A stretch of DNA of 64,000 nt from Hsuehochloa calcarea. Lineage: Eukaryota > Streptophyta > Magnoliopsida > Poales > Poaceae. Numbering within the stretch: the first letter of the stretch is position 1; each line of letters starts with the position of its first letter. Below are positions 1 through 10,817 of the stretch, in pieces. Below the pieces are notes generated by a model. The model did not search any database. It was not told where the DNA came from and saw only the letters and a program-made list of their open reading frames with translations. The position numbers and the translations under genes are program-made. The stretch is from NCBI GenBank assembly GCA_036346395.1, contig CM070601.1, positions 12,211,763 to 12,275,762 on the forward strand. Reading direction: 5' to 3'.

Positions 1-1712
1 AACGTTTCGAGCCCGTGAATCCATTTATCAAACTCTGTTCAGCCCAATCAAACACCAAATAAATTCTATTAACCACTCTATCATTCTCTTTTATTTCTTT
101 TCTAGATTTTATTTATATTTTGCTCCCAGCTCATTCCTCGGACTTTTATTTGGTTTAATTTAATTTAATTTAATTTACTTTAGGTCTTGACTTCGACGAC
201 CAAGCTCCGGAGAGCACTGGACAAGATGAATTAATAGAAAACTTTATACAAGGAGGCAAGTCGCATTCTTTTAATCATTTTGAGCCTATATTTCATGTAA
301 TTATATTATTACTTTCATTACCATATTTGTGCTAATTACTTTAATACTCAAATAATACATTTGAATGCCATGATAATTAGATAAATCCTATTACTCCACA
401 TACAAGCCAACCTATTCTTGTAGACCATATTCACCTTGACAAGTTAGGTTATATAAAATGATAACTATATATTTAGCTTTGACACAAAATGTGTTTATAA
501 ATTCTAGAAAAGAGTATTGGTTGTTCGCCAATAGTTTTGGTGTAGAGTTGAGGGTTAAGACCAAGAGGATGGGTAACTCAATAGACTTGACAAAAATGAG
601 TCAAAGGTAAGACCAAGCAGGTGGACAAGTACGAATCAGTGTTGGTCTATTTCCTCAATGGAGACAAGTAAGTACAAGAATTTTGTGCCAAATAACAGAC
701 ACAGAAATCGCTCAACCACAGGTTTGGTCATTCCAATCTGGCTTAGTACACTGCTCTTTTAATTAAATATCTACAGGGTGAACACCTGCTCTTGTGTGAT
801 AGAGCAACCACAGTTTTGGGGGTGGGATAAGAGTGGGACACTCGTTGGTCTACACAATGGTAGGTACCATCAACATTGGGCTGCGAGTTCCACTGTTGGC
901 CGGTGGTCTCCCGAGGGCTGTGTGGTCCAAGTACCTACAGGGCAGAGACTAGAAAGATTGAGCAATGAAAATACCTTGTTATCTCAACTCAGTCACACGC
1001 TAACGTGTTGCGTGTATATTGCGTGACAGTATGAGTTTGAGGTATCTTGTGGGTAAAGTTGGGCAACTCTGCAGAGTATAATTAAATGTATTCAGATATG
1101 CCATGCTTCCAGTTAATGAAGTTGTGTTCATGGGTGATTCTAGTACATGAGGCATAAGTAGACATTTTGAGATGTTAAGTTGGTAATTGCAAGTGTTGAG
1201 TAAACCCCTGGTGATATATTTATTATTGTTTTACTGTTTTAAAGATAAACTGTCTTAAATTCAAAGTGCATCCACATATGCCTGATATGGTAAACCCTAA
1301 ACAATCCATTGAGCTCCCAGTATGTAGTTAAATAGCTTTTCTATGTGGCCTGTTGAGTACAGTTGTGTACTCATTCTTACAAAATCAACTACAGAGGGAA
1401 CATGGTAAAACTCTGAAGATCTCAATGAGGACGGTTTTGGAGGATCTCTAGATAGCAATGATTACTGTTATTAAGTCTCGACCGCGCTCAAGTGTGCCTG
1501 TGGTTTTAAAGTTCTTTTGTGTTGTAACATATTAACTTTGGGCTTGAATGCCCGTGTTAGTGTTAAAACCGGTTGTTAAGTCTTAATCTTGTGTAATAAA
1601 AGTTGGCTTTTATTGTAATCGAAAGCTTGCTTGTGATGTTATTTGTTACTTCACAACTGCACATCCTGGGCAGTTGTGAAAGGTTTAACGGTTACAAAAT
1701 AAGGTTGTTACA
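1..1712 (+). repeat. 3' part of an old Gypsy-type LTR (left end outside window)
   Basis: AT-rich, noncoding. The layout resembles the downstream half of the long Gypsy LTR at 51545-54466: an early 'cttcgacgaccaagctc' stretch, a long AT-rich stretch, and a later 'tatcttgtgggta ... actctgcagagt' block (around 1040-1075) that also occurs at about 53550-53590. It appears to end with TTGTTACA at 1705-1712. The left end is off the window, so neither length nor target duplication can be checked. The family assignment is inferred from these short shared blocks. Confidence 0.45.
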
Positions 1713-1976
1713 AATAGAACATCTGTAGAACCCCCCAGAGAGAAGGTATGGTCCTCTGTTTCAAGGATTTGGGGGAAATTAGGGGTTAGGGTTTCAAATT
1801 TTTTGGCAGATCTGTGGTTTGTGGCAGTAATTTAGTGAAATTGGGCTAGTTTAGGAATGTTATGTGGTTCATTTGTACTCTTGATTTGGTGATTTGTGGT
1901 ATTACTTGGGAGAATTTTGATGAACATTTGATCGGGGGTTGTTCTTAAGCAACGTGGCTATTCTTGTGAAATATAG
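1713..1976 (+). other. Noncoding stretch upstream of a gene fragment, possibly 5' UTR and intron
   Basis: A short unique sequence between the LTR end and the GRF-like exon. It contains 'ggggttagggtttcaaa', which is typical of plant 5' leaders, and ends in a possible splice acceptor (ATATAG at 1971-1976). I could not identify a start codon or an upstream exon. Confidence 0.3.
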
Positions 1977-2630
1977 GTGGTAGATGGGGTGCTTTGTGGT
2001 AAGGTTCCTCTGTATTTGGAGGCTTTTGAGTACTTCAGGGTGGAGACTGGCACGAAGAACACCTGCCTCCACATGGAACAACCGGTGAGGAGGGTCACGT
2101 GGGAAGGAGCTGATGCCAAAAGAAGGTTCCTTGGGTGCCTATACGAGGTAGGTGGTTAATTTGACCGTGCACTTCTGTGGCTTTTTACTACTTATGATGA
2201 GTTGTTCATGTGGTTTTAGGATGAGGATGAACATGACTTCGTCGTTTGGGTCAATGGTGAATGGCCTCACACAGTTCGCAAGGCCATAGAGAAACCATGG
2301 TTCTTCATCGATCATGCCACATGCAGGTGGGGCCCATTCGATGTGGCAGCAGTGATCCACGCATGCGCCTTGCTGTGCTATTGTTCTACCACCTCACCTC
2401 ATGCAGGTGGGGCCAAAATGGTGAGGTGTCCATGTTTCAACGAGTTATGCAAAAAAAAACTAGATTCTATGTTACAATGTTCAAGTACATGTGGTTTGTT
2501 GCAAGAAACTCGAGTATCATGGTTTTGTGTTACAAGTGAAATTTACTCTAGCGCGTTGCATATTTTTATGTTTTTTAATATAAAAATACACATTATTTTG
2601 TTTGGTTGGCTTCATTTTTTCCTTTTTTGA
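1977..2630 (+). pseudogene. GRF-type zinc-finger-like gene fragment (two exons visible)
   Basis: Two in-frame pieces can be joined by a good intron. Exon A is 1977-2147; after it the donor is GTAGGT. Exon B starts at 2220 after TTTTAG and stays open to a stop at 2628-2630. The joint is in phase 0. The exon A product contains RVETGTKNTCLHM and ends ADAKRRFLGCLYE. Exon B begins DEDEHDFVVWVNGEWPH. This pattern (basic RRF.GC, then acidic residues, then FV.WV) is that of the GRF-zinc-finger-like proteins abundant in grasses, usually short domains attached to coiled coils. There is no Met in frame near the start; position 1977 is GTG directly after an acceptor-like AG, so a 5' exon is missing or unrecognised. 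After the domain the frame becomes low-complexity and hydrophobic (about 2470-2630), probably read-through into noncoding DNA. Most likely a gene fragment; an expressed gene with an unseen first exon cannot be excluded. Confidence 0.5.
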
Positions 2631-3258
2631 AAATTGGGTAGATGCCAACTTAAGTTTTGGCCACTATGATTTGGCACTATTTTCGTTGTAATTGATTACT
2701 TACCTTCAAATACATCTACTACTCATGAATTGTCTCACCATTTCCTATGTCTCCAGCCACCGCAACCCCCATCTCCTTTCTCTTCCATTGCTCTCCACCT
2801 CCGCCTGCACCTCTCTCCACTCTCCTCTCATTACTGAGCGAGTAAGGAAGATAGGAATTGGAGGAAGAAGAAGAAGGGACAAAATCGTCCAAAGTGACAA
2901 ATCCTAGAGAAATAGGCATAATCCAGAGCAAATGATCAGTTACGGCGGGAATAATAGCAAATCATAGATAGCCGAACTAAGGGATGTCATATACCCAATT
3001 TTTCCTATTTTGTTTGATCGTGGTCTCGTTGGCATCATGTTGAGCTAGCAAACCAAACATTCCAAAGTTCACATACTTTTTATTTTAAAGATTGAAAGTA
3101 CATATCTACCTTTTGTTTTATCTAGGTAAAACTACAGAAAAATATGATGTCACATAATGTTTATTTTAAAAATTAGAAATAAATATCTACTCCCTGTTTC
3201 ATGGCATTTACTACACACAATTTCCATTTGTTTGCCAACTCCACTTATACTGTAAAAA
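2631..3258. other. Intergenic sequence, no gene recognised
   Basis: CT-rich on the plus strand around 2755-2835, with overlapping short open frames on both strands that look like composition artefacts. A roughly 35-bp direct repeat occurs at about 3074-3110 and 3160-3193 (tttattttaaa...tatctac). Nothing else is supportable. Confidence 0.4.
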
Positions 3259-4166
3259 GAGATAATTGCACTCTAGGTTTCTGAACTTGTGAAGTTATAC
3301 CACTTAGCTCTCTGAACTTGTATTTTACTTTCTCTACCCCCTGAACTTGCGATGTTGTGTCACTTAGCTCCATGAACTTACATTTTACTTTCTTAACCCC
3401 TTGAACTTGCGAGGTTATGCCACTTGCGTTGAAGCGGAGTTCGTTGGATGCGATACCAGCGACTTCGTCCCCTCCAAGTCCGGTGGACTCGTCGCCGCCC
3501 TGTTCTGGCCGTGTTCATCATCCCCGTCACCTCACACCAACAAAAAACAGATTCTTCGGGCCCGGAAATGCACCGTGATTGTGTCTTCGTCGGAGCTCCA
3601 CCGTCGCAGATTGCCACCATCCTCGCCCTTGCCTCCCCTGAGTCAGCCATGAGAGAGAGAGAGAGAAGTACATTCCCAATGTCAGAGCAGAAGGTACTCA
3701 CCCTGCATGAAGTCCATTTGGCCGTTTGCTAACAAAAAAGGCCGAGCTGGTGAATCACCGTGAGAGAGAGAGAAGTACTGTGCCCCTGCTCTAGCATTGG
3801 GAATGTACTTCTCCCTCTCTCACGGCCAACTCAGAGGAGGCAAGGGCGAGGACAACGACAAACTGTGACGGTGGAGCTCCGGCGAAGAAGAGATCACGGT
3901 GTGTTCCCAGGCCCAAAGAATCTATTTTTGTCAGTGTGAGGTGACGGGGAAGATGATCACGGCCGGAACGGGGCGGCGACGAGTCCACCAGACTCAGAGG
4001 GGACGAAGTCGCCGACATCGTATCCGACGAACTTCACTTCAACGAAAGTTTAGGGAGCTAAGTGACACAACCTTACAAGTTCAGGGAGTTGAGAAAGTAA
4101 AATACAAGTTCAGAGAGTTAAGTGACACAACCTCACAAGATTAGAGATATGCAATGCAATTTTCTC
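3259..4166. mobile_element. Fold-back Mutator-like (MULE-type) element with long inverted repeats
   Basis: The left terminus starts GAGATAATTGCA at 3259 and the right terminus, read on the minus strand, starts GAGAAAATTGCA at 4166. Both arms continue as inverted copies for roughly 400 bp and nearly meet in the middle (about 3690-3790). Flanks are CTGTAAAAA (3250-3258) and ATGTAAAAA (4167-4175), a 9-bp duplication with one mismatch, which is the Mutator-superfamily size. The arms hold a subterminal unit of about 68 bp with 'ctgaacttg.attttactttct', present twice on the left and in part on the right. The inner arms are GC-rich and contain GA microsatellites (about 3653-3665 and 3760-3775). No transposase is present, so the element is non-autonomous. 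The arm ORFs (for example 3401-3652 and 3899-4144) are mirror images of each other and are not treated as genes. A transcript would fold into one long hairpin. Confidence 0.8.
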
Positions 4167-4175
4167 ATGTAAAAA

Positions 4176-4776
4176 AGAAGGATAAAAAGTGAAGAAAAAA
4201 AATCGTTGACATCCATCCTCTCATTACTCTTATTTGAGTACGTGACATAGTTATGTAGCTATGCAAAGCTCCGGTTGTAGATGTGAGAGGGAAGCGGCCT
4301 CAAGGAGATCAAAAATGAAGTTCTACCGGAAATCGTTGTCCATGTGCGAACGCATATAATTGACTACTTTTAAAGGTTTTTAATGTTTATTTGCTATAAG
4401 TAGCGGATCAAGTGGCGTCAATGGAGGTTTTGTAAAATGAGGCAATTTATGGGGTGAATAAACACCAAAAATGTGTAGGTAGTTCAAATGTGAGAATGTC
4501 CTTCTATAGTTAATCAGCCAAGTCTTGCCATTTATCTTTGATGTAACACTCTTACTTCTTATTGGGAGTAGTATTTGTACAGGGGACAGTTAAGAGCACC
4601 GTTGAATCCTCATGAACTATGATGGATCCATCATCTGTACACTAACAGTCTAACAGGTACAGTAGATTCAAACTGAACTGGAGTACTAAGTTCATTTTCC
4701 CTGAAACCAATTCCAGTAACTGATAATCCTCTTGTTGATGGAACTATTTGTATGCATTGACAACTTATAATACATT
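4176..4776. other. Intergenic / 3' flank of the reticulon gene
   Basis: AT-rich sequence between the fold-back element and the reticulon stop codon on the minus strand. The proximal part is presumably reticulon 3' UTR. No other gene or repeat is recognised. Confidence 0.4.
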
Positions 4777-6165
4777 TTAGCGAACTTTTGTCTTGACAGG
4801 GCCTCTTGGTATCTTATTGAGCACATTGGAATCGATCTTCTTGTAGAACTTCTTGAGGTCTTCACCACCCTTGGCTACCAGATGGTCCACTTCAGTCTCG
4901 TATCTTTCGTACAGCACCGGGAAAGTGAGAGCACACAAAAATCCTGGTCAAGAAAGACATGGTAAATTGTCAGTTGATATTGAAAAGTGGTTATTTTACA
5001 TGCTTGTGTACTTGATCAAGTTGTGTCCTTGCATTTACATGATCCCATCTTGTGTCTTTATTTTGTTTCGCCTTTACACTTTCGTCGAAGTTAAGTGTTT
5101 CACTACTTACCAGCATATACTAGAGTTGTGAAGCTGCATGTTTCTCCAATTACTGCCAATATCCACAGAGATCCGATCACCTTATATTGAAAATAACAGC
5201 ATGGGAGTTATTAGTTCACCAAGCTAATTGCAACAGCAAAATAATGGTGTATGTTTATTTGGTAAGTTCATATTAGCTTAATGAATGTTTCTAATCTGAT
5301 CTAAGTTTTAGATATCTTTATGCCATCTTGTGCAAGTATGTAGATATCTGAATCTGATGCATATCAGGCAATGTTGCAGCTGTCATAGGACTTGTCACAT
5401 TGAAACAAGAAGATCAGAAAAAGAAGCAAAACGTTATGTACCACAAGGAACTTCTTCAGATCCTTCCCGCACGCAATGTCATATAGGACTGATACAAAGT
5501 GCGCCAGTTTGGAATGGTTGGTCAGTGCAATTTCCCTGAAGGCATGTTCAGAAACGATGGCTTCTGGGATCTGTGGAGTGGCCCTGCAAATCACGAGTGG
5601 TTAACTGAGATGTTAGAGTAGAAGTTTCTTTAGAATAAGTACTCAGAGATCAAAAGGCAAATAAACAGCTTTGGTAAAGATCTGAATTCAAGGCCGTCAG
5701 TGCATCATCTTCATTTGATGATATTGGATTGTGAAATTTTAGACAGTATGGTAATGCAACCTGTCGAAGAGAGGTGCGGCATTGGACCAAATGAAGAGCA
5801 GAAGCATTCCAAGGAGCGCAATGTGGCAAAGGAGCGTTACTATGTTGTATTCGACCACATCAAATAGGAACCATATCAAGGTGGCCCCTGCAAGGATCCC
5901 TGCCGATAAGTTCCTGTTCCTCCATAGCAGAATGTCCGCAACTGCAAAGCCAAAACAGTTCACACATCGTGATGAAGCTGATTCATACATCCCTGAAATG
6001 TTGCTGATATAGAATAATTTACATAGAGAAGATTCTAAAAAGAATTACATAGAGAAATATTGCACCTTTCCGTCCACCGAGGACCTTGTGAACTGATCTC
6101 TGCCTACTACTAAGCCTTATTGTTGGTCGACCAGTGTCAGAATCACTCTGAACATGAGAAGCCAT
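4777..6165 (-). CDS. Reticulon-like protein (RTNLB family), five exons, intact
   Basis: Exons, in coding order: 6165-6066, 5941-5761, 5583-5442, 5180-5111, 4943-4777. All introns are GT-AG and the exons sum to 660 bp, giving an uninterrupted 219-residue protein ending ...KTKVR. The reticulon homology domain starts just after a short polar N-terminus (MASHVQSDSDTGRP...VHKVLGGRK) with ADILLWRNRNLSAG. Next comes the first long hydrophobic hairpin (residues about 47-85, with IWFLFDVVEYN and LLLFIWSNAA), a roughly 60-residue hydrophilic loop containing IPEAIVSE and IACGKDLKKF, and the second hydrophobic hairpin (about 140-175, GSLWILAVIGE...FLCALTFPVLYERY). Known family role: these W-shaped hairpins insert in the ER membrane and tubulate it. 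The length matches the short-N-terminus plant reticulons. The tail lacks a di-lysine KKXX motif. The start is chosen because it is the only Met giving the conserved exon 1, about 70 bp downstream of a TATA-like TTATAAGG (minus strand, about 6232-6241). The frame is completely clean, unlike the surrounding repeats. Confidence 0.92.
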
Positions 6166-6563
6166 GGTTTCTGAGTTGTTCTTGTGGTATTTGGCAGGTA
6201 TGGTTAATTGGTTAGGTTACAAAAAATGTTGCCCTTATAAGCACTTTGATACTAGGACAAAGGAGCCTAGCTTGGCAAGGCAAGAATAGCTTGTGCAGGG
6301 GTACGGGGGAATGAACGAATATTGGGGCAAGATTTGCTTCAGCCAGAGGTTTTCTAAGAACCGAGGAGATTCCTTGCTAGAGCCTTGAAGCCACATTCTA
6401 GTAGTTACATAGTTTTCTAATCACTTACATTTTGGATCGTGTTGATTGCTGCATTTGTGCATCTTTGTCAAAAGCATTTCTACTTTACTTAGAGAAGGGG
6501 TTCATATGCATTGCCTATCCTCGCCGGAAGAAAAAGCAAAGTGAGTTTTTGACCTAAACGAAT
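6166..6563. promoter_or_regulatory. Upstream region of the reticulon gene
   Basis: Proximal promoter and 5' leader on the minus strand. A TATA-like TTATAAGG lies at about 6232-6241. No other motif is strong enough to name. The sequence is unique until the tandem duplication beginning at 6564. Confidence 0.35.
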
Positions 6564-6753
6564 GAACTTTGTTAGATTCAGATTTCAGACTGTATAAGCT
6601 TTATTCTGAGTTCTCACCAGTAGGACTAGATGGTTCGAGAACAGGAGGATCTGTCACAGAACTTTGTTAGATTCAGATTTCAGACTGTATAAGCTTTATT
6701 CTGAGTTCTCACCAGTAGGACTAGATGGTTCGAGAACAGGAGGATCTGTCACA
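6564..6753. repeat. Perfect or near-perfect tandem duplication, two copies of 95 bp
   Basis: The block starting GAACTTTGTTAGATTC at 6564 is repeated from 6659. Reading the two copies against each other I see no substitutions through to ...GGATCTGTCACA. It is upstream (5') of the minus-strand reticulon gene. Confidence 0.9.
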
Positions 6754-6939
6754 ACGTTGCCCTGAGAGTGATCCGTGCGTTATCTAAGAGCAAGTGCCAT
6801 TGCCACTTCAGAAAGGTTGTTGGCTTAATGGAATGGCGCACTTGATCTGTCGCCCTTTTAACTTTCTTTCTACATGTCAACATGTCTATTTGTTGTTGAG
6901 AAAGGATACACAGGGCTGGGCAGTGGGCATTAGCATGTC

Positions 6940-7031
6940 GAAATGATGATTTTTGGGGCATATGAATACATTTTATCTATACTTTGAAATGATGATTTTT
7001 GGGGCATATGAATACATTTTATCTATACTTT
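6940..7031. repeat. Tandem duplication, two copies of 46 bp
   Basis: AAATGATGATTTTTGGGGCA and the following bases, starting at 6941, recur from 6987 and end ATCTATACTTT. The copies appear identical. This is a second, independent short duplication less than 200 bp from the first. Confidence 0.9.
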
Positions 7032-7266
7032 CTGTTTTAGCTAGCATAATATCGTGAATGGAATGTTATGTATACAGTCAATAAAATGGCGGTTTTATGG
7101 GTTAAGGTAAAAGGAACAAAAGATCTGTTTTTTTCCCTCTTAACAAATGTTCTGAAGATATTCAGCTAGGTGTGCAGAGCTAGCTTTCTCATACCCTGAG
7201 CCTTCCGTCACTCATCACTTTACCTTTTACTTTTACACTTCTTTACAGGATGTCTTGCAGAGTAAC

Positions 7267-9180
7267 TACGGATATTATAGGAATATGTTTATAATTTTAA
7301 AATAATGTTATAATTAGTAATGGTATTGAGGGTTTTTCAAAACACGCGTTTTTAGCAAAGTTTCGTGTTCTCACAGTAATTGACGATCGACCACCAGTAT
7401 AGCGATCGACCGCCGGGGTTTTAGCTAAGAGACTGGCGGTCAGGCCGGCCAATGGGTAGCGGTCTGACCGGTCATAAAAGTAGTTTTGAGTTTAGAGCTA
7501 AGCCAAAAATAGAAGGTGTAGGTAAGAGAGGGGCTTCTCTTATACTTGATCTTATAATTTTTGGAGGTTCAAGTCAAAAGTTCTATTTGTTTGAAATTTT
7601 CAAAGATGTTTCATATTTCTAGAGAGGAAAATTGGCTAAGTCCTTTGCTGGGAGGTCAGACCGGCCATGGGTGGCGGTCTGACTGGTTTTGACTTGTTCG
7701 CCAGCCAGCTTGGCGGCAATGTTTGTTGGTTAGGTTAAGTTCATGGGTTTCAGTGCATATGTGTTGCATGATGCATGTTTTGACTAACGTGGGTTAAGTT
7801 ATAAAGAACTTGTTCTCGGAATCAATTTTTTTGTCTATTGTTGTGCAGGAGGCTTGGAGGTCAACGACGGTTAACTATGAGGATGATCGGAACTAGGCTT
7901 GGAGAGCTGAGGTTCAGAATGATCGAGGATGCTGGGTGAAGTCAATGGACTCAAGCATGGCACAAAATGGATAAGGATGACCAAGCGGGAAGTTTAGTGC
8001 GACGGGTTGCATCAAGCGGCGCGGGAGTCGGTGCAAGTGCCATGGTGGTTTATGTGGGAGCCGGATGGGAGAGACTTGCCGACATGAAGAGAGCCATTGA
8101 TCATGGGATTGCTTCATTGCTTCATGAAGTTTGGACTCGGTCTTTGGAGAAGGATCGAGAATGGACTTCACCAAAATACCACCTTAATGGCTTTTGGTTA
8201 AACCGCGGCGCAAGACGGCACAAGGAAAAGTGATTTTGGTCAAGAGAAGATGGAGACGATGCTTTGAAATGCATGCGTGAGTTAAACCCGTTTGTCTGTA
8301 GGCTTAACGGGTGCCTATTAAGAATGTCCTTCTAGAACCTAGCCTCCACTATAAATAGGGAGGTGCTGATTGTGCACCTCCCAACCTTTGTATTGAAGAA
8401 ACTCTAGTTTGTTTTTAGGGAGAGGAAAGTGGAGAGGTTATGGTTGTAGAGAGTTTGATTGATTGTATACTCAAGTGTTGAGCCTTTGTCCTCTAGGATG
8501 AAGTGGCTGTAAACCAATATCAATCTCGAATCAATCCAAGCAAGATTCCTCAAAATGAGTCTCTTCTCGTTCTTACTATCTCTTTTGTGATTTTAGAGTT
8601 TTCTTTGATCCTTTCGTTTTCCTTTGGTTTCTGGCCTGGATCTTGCTTATTGTGACATGTGAGAATGCATCTAGGATCATCTTGATCATCTATCACCCAC
8701 GAGCAAGTTTTTGGATCATATTTTAGTTTTGACTCGGTTTTGAACTAACCTTCACTCAAACGAAAAAAGGTCAAAATTTTGGCAATGATCTTCACGATCC
8801 TTGATTGGAATAGGATCCTGACATCCTAGAGAAGATATGTGTCAAGTTTTGTGAAGTTTGGAGTTGTGGATCAAAAGTTATACCGATTTGTGATTTCGAG
8901 TTCGGACTGATTTTTCTGTTCATCGTGCTAGAGGTCAGACCGCTCCTTTGGAGAGGTCAGACCGCTAGGCTGAGAGGTCTGACCGCCAAACTCTTTGTGA
9001 ATTGAGTTTTTTGGTTTTTTTTGGTTGTTTTGCTTTGGGATTTTGATTGGATTTAATACAAATCTTCCGCTATACTTGTACATTGATCTTCATAGCTCTC
9101 ATAGCTATTGATGTGAAAAACGTGTTGAATCCGATCAAAGTAAAAAATAGATTATGCTCCTATTTTTTTTTCGTCCAACA
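7267..9180 (+). mobile_element. Solo LTR (Sirevirus/Copia-like), 1.9 kb, TSD GTAAC
   Basis: Flanked by a perfect 5-bp duplication, GTAAC at 7262-7266 and at 9181-9185. The right end is CA, as expected. The left end is TA instead of TG, consistent with a single G-to-A change. A promoter-like TATAAATA lies at 8350-8357, followed by a GC-poor transcribed-leader-like stretch, so the LTR reads on the plus strand. It carries several odd palindromes of the type CGGTC-N-GACCG (7460-7470, about 7652-7664, 7674-7684, 8935-8990). There is no second LTR, primer site or internal coding region; the ORFs at 7914-8233 on both strands look incidental. Classification as Sirevirus-like rests on the palindrome array only. 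Confidence 0.7.
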
Positions 9181-9185
9181 GTAAC

Positions 9186-9735
9186 CAAAGTAACTGAACT
9201 TTTTTTGCTGTGCTTTAACCAGCTCAACTAATCTGATATGATCAGAACAACGAGCAACCCAGTTTAATAGACCTTATGATGGCAGTCCACCAAACGTGCA
9301 AACCTACTTTTAGCTAGGGTGTGACACCTGCAGAGTGCGTTCAGTTTTTGTTGTGCGAGTTGAGTTGCTTTCAGCGCGACGATCCTACACCAAAATTTTC
9401 CTTGTTCTCCTTTTCAGTTTTCAATTTAGTAGTGCACAGACCATTTTGCTCATCATCCTGCCTTCCATAGTGGCGCATACATGCATTGTGCTCCTGGCAG
9501 GTCAGCATGTATGATTTTTGCCAATCTGCGTTTCACGCTTGTACTGCACTAGCCATAGCCATGTCTGCACTTGAACTCAAAATGCGACACTGCCACTCTC
9601 TTGATTCTTGAAGCCTATAAATACCATCGGCCTCTCTCCCAACACTCGCACCATCCAAATCCCACCAATCCTTGTACTAACTGGTAGTAGCTACGCGTAC
9701 GCTCGATCTGATTTTCTCTACATCTGACGTACGCA
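9186..9735 (+). promoter_or_regulatory. Promoter and 5' leader of the first nsLTP2 gene
   Basis: A unique region between the solo LTR and the LTP start codon. A clear TATA box, TATAAATA, lies at 9616-9623, about 113 bp before the ATG at 9736. No further cis motif is asserted. Confidence 0.7.
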
Positions 9736-10023
9736 ATGAAGCCGTCTCAGCTGCTCTTCGTGCTCCTGGCCGCATGGGCGGTCGTCCTGCTGTTCGTGGC
9801 CGCGCCGGGGGCGGACGCGGCGTGCGACGCGACGCAGCTGGCCCCGTGCGCGGGCGCCATCATCGGGAACGCGGCGCCGACGGCGGCGTGCTGCAGCAGG
9901 ATGAAGGAGCAGCAGCCGTGCCTGTGTCAGTACGCGCGCGACCCCAACCTGCAGCGCTACGTCAACTCGCCCAACGGCAAGAAGGTCATGGCCGCGTGCA
10001 AGGTGCCCGTGCCGACCTGCTAA
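9736..10023 (+). CDS. Non-specific lipid-transfer protein type 2 (nsLTP2), copy 1
   Basis: Single exon, 95 residues. Residues 1-28 form a hydrophobic signal peptide ending GADA, so the product is secreted. The 67-residue mature part starts ACDATQL and has all eight cysteines in exactly the type 2 spacing: C-X7-C-X13-CC-X8-C-X-C-X23-C-X6-C. The residue in the central CXC is Leu, hydrophobic as usual for type 2. Known family role: four-disulfide helical proteins with a hydrophobic cavity that carry fatty acids, lysolipids or sterols in the apoplast, linked to cuticle/suberin and defence. The start codon follows a TATA box by about 113 bp. GC content of the frame is very high, normal for short grass genes. 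A second copy lies 3.5 kb downstream in the same orientation; the two share a DPNLQRYVNSPNGKKV block. Confidence 0.95.
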   Translation: MKPSQLLFVLLAAWAVVLLFVAAPGADAACDATQLAPCAGAIIGNAAPTAACCSRMKEQQPCLCQYARDPNLQRYVNSPNGKKVMAACKVPVPTC

Positions 10024-10339
10024 ATCGAGCCCGCGCGCGCGGGCGCACGGCCGGCCCCGTGGCCTCGCTTGGCTGGCCTCTGCGTGTAACGCTAGTCTGT
10101 GTCATGGTCCACTTGGCAGAGATGTGATGTATGGCAGAGGCACAGTGTGTTCTGTTTGCTTGTTCCCGTACGTATCGTGCCGTGTGTGGTTACCATGGTG
10201 TTGATGTACTCCAGTACTTGTATCTACGCGACTTCTCTGGAGTTTGGATGATATGTTGATATGTGTATGTGTAAAGGCGGTAATAATGATGTATGCAATT
10301 ATGTTTGTGTGCTGATCCCTTTCTGTCTATATACTAATT
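10024..10339 (+). other. 3' flank of nsLTP2 copy 1
   Basis: Presumed 3' UTR and downstream sequence with GT-rich stretches. No canonical AATAAA is seen close to the stop codon; an AATAAT lies near 10282. No other gene is recognised. Confidence 0.4.
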
Positions 10340-10530
10340 AGAAGCTCTCATAGAAGCCCTCATATTAATCCTAAGAGGTAAAAATGTTAGAAATTCCCAT
10401 ATTAATTGGAGAAAAAGAAAAATACTAGAAATTCTCACGTTAATCAGAGAAAAAGGATCCCATATTAATCGGAGAAAAAGAAAAAGGCTATAAATTCCCA
10501 CGTTAATCAGAGAAAAAGGAAAAATCCTAA
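10340..10530. repeat. Short imperfect tandem repeats (AATTCCCATATTAATCGGAGAAAAAG-like)
   Basis: About four to five diverged copies of a roughly 30-60 bp unit combining 'aaattc(c/t)ca.(a/g)ttaat' with 'ggagaaaaag'. The minus-strand open frame here (10334-10534) simply follows the repeat and shows repeated LFLRLIW-like segments. Origin unknown. Confidence 0.6.
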
Positions 10531-10817
10531 CCATCTATAAGAGTTTGTACTAGAAATAGAACTTTGTGACGGCTTGGATCCTTCTAAACACATCCGAAAA
10601 ATACACGAGTGTTTGAGTACAACACGGTTTGCTCTCAAACTACCATACATATCCTTTGCTAATATGGAATACGATGTCGGCATTGATTAAATAATCTTTC
10701 CAATTGGATAGCAATAACCAAAAACCAGGAGTCCGACAACCACGTCAGGGAAGAGTCCAAGCTCTATAAGGAAAAGTTTTCGGCTATTAATTTATCTTCA
10801 TAATTATGTCTATTTAG

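Noticed and set aside
778..1026. 82-codon ORF near the window start
   Set aside because: Starts with GTG inside an LTR and has no domain; incidental.
3393..4144. Several ORFs of 75-102 codons in the fold-back element
   Set aside because: They mirror each other across the palindrome and match no domain; explained by arm composition.
9774..10127. 117-codon ORF overlapping nsLTP2 copy 1 (similar at 13452-13891 for copy 2)
   Set aside because: Out-of-frame shadow of a GC-rich gene; Arg/Gly/Ala-rich without signal peptide or cysteine pattern.
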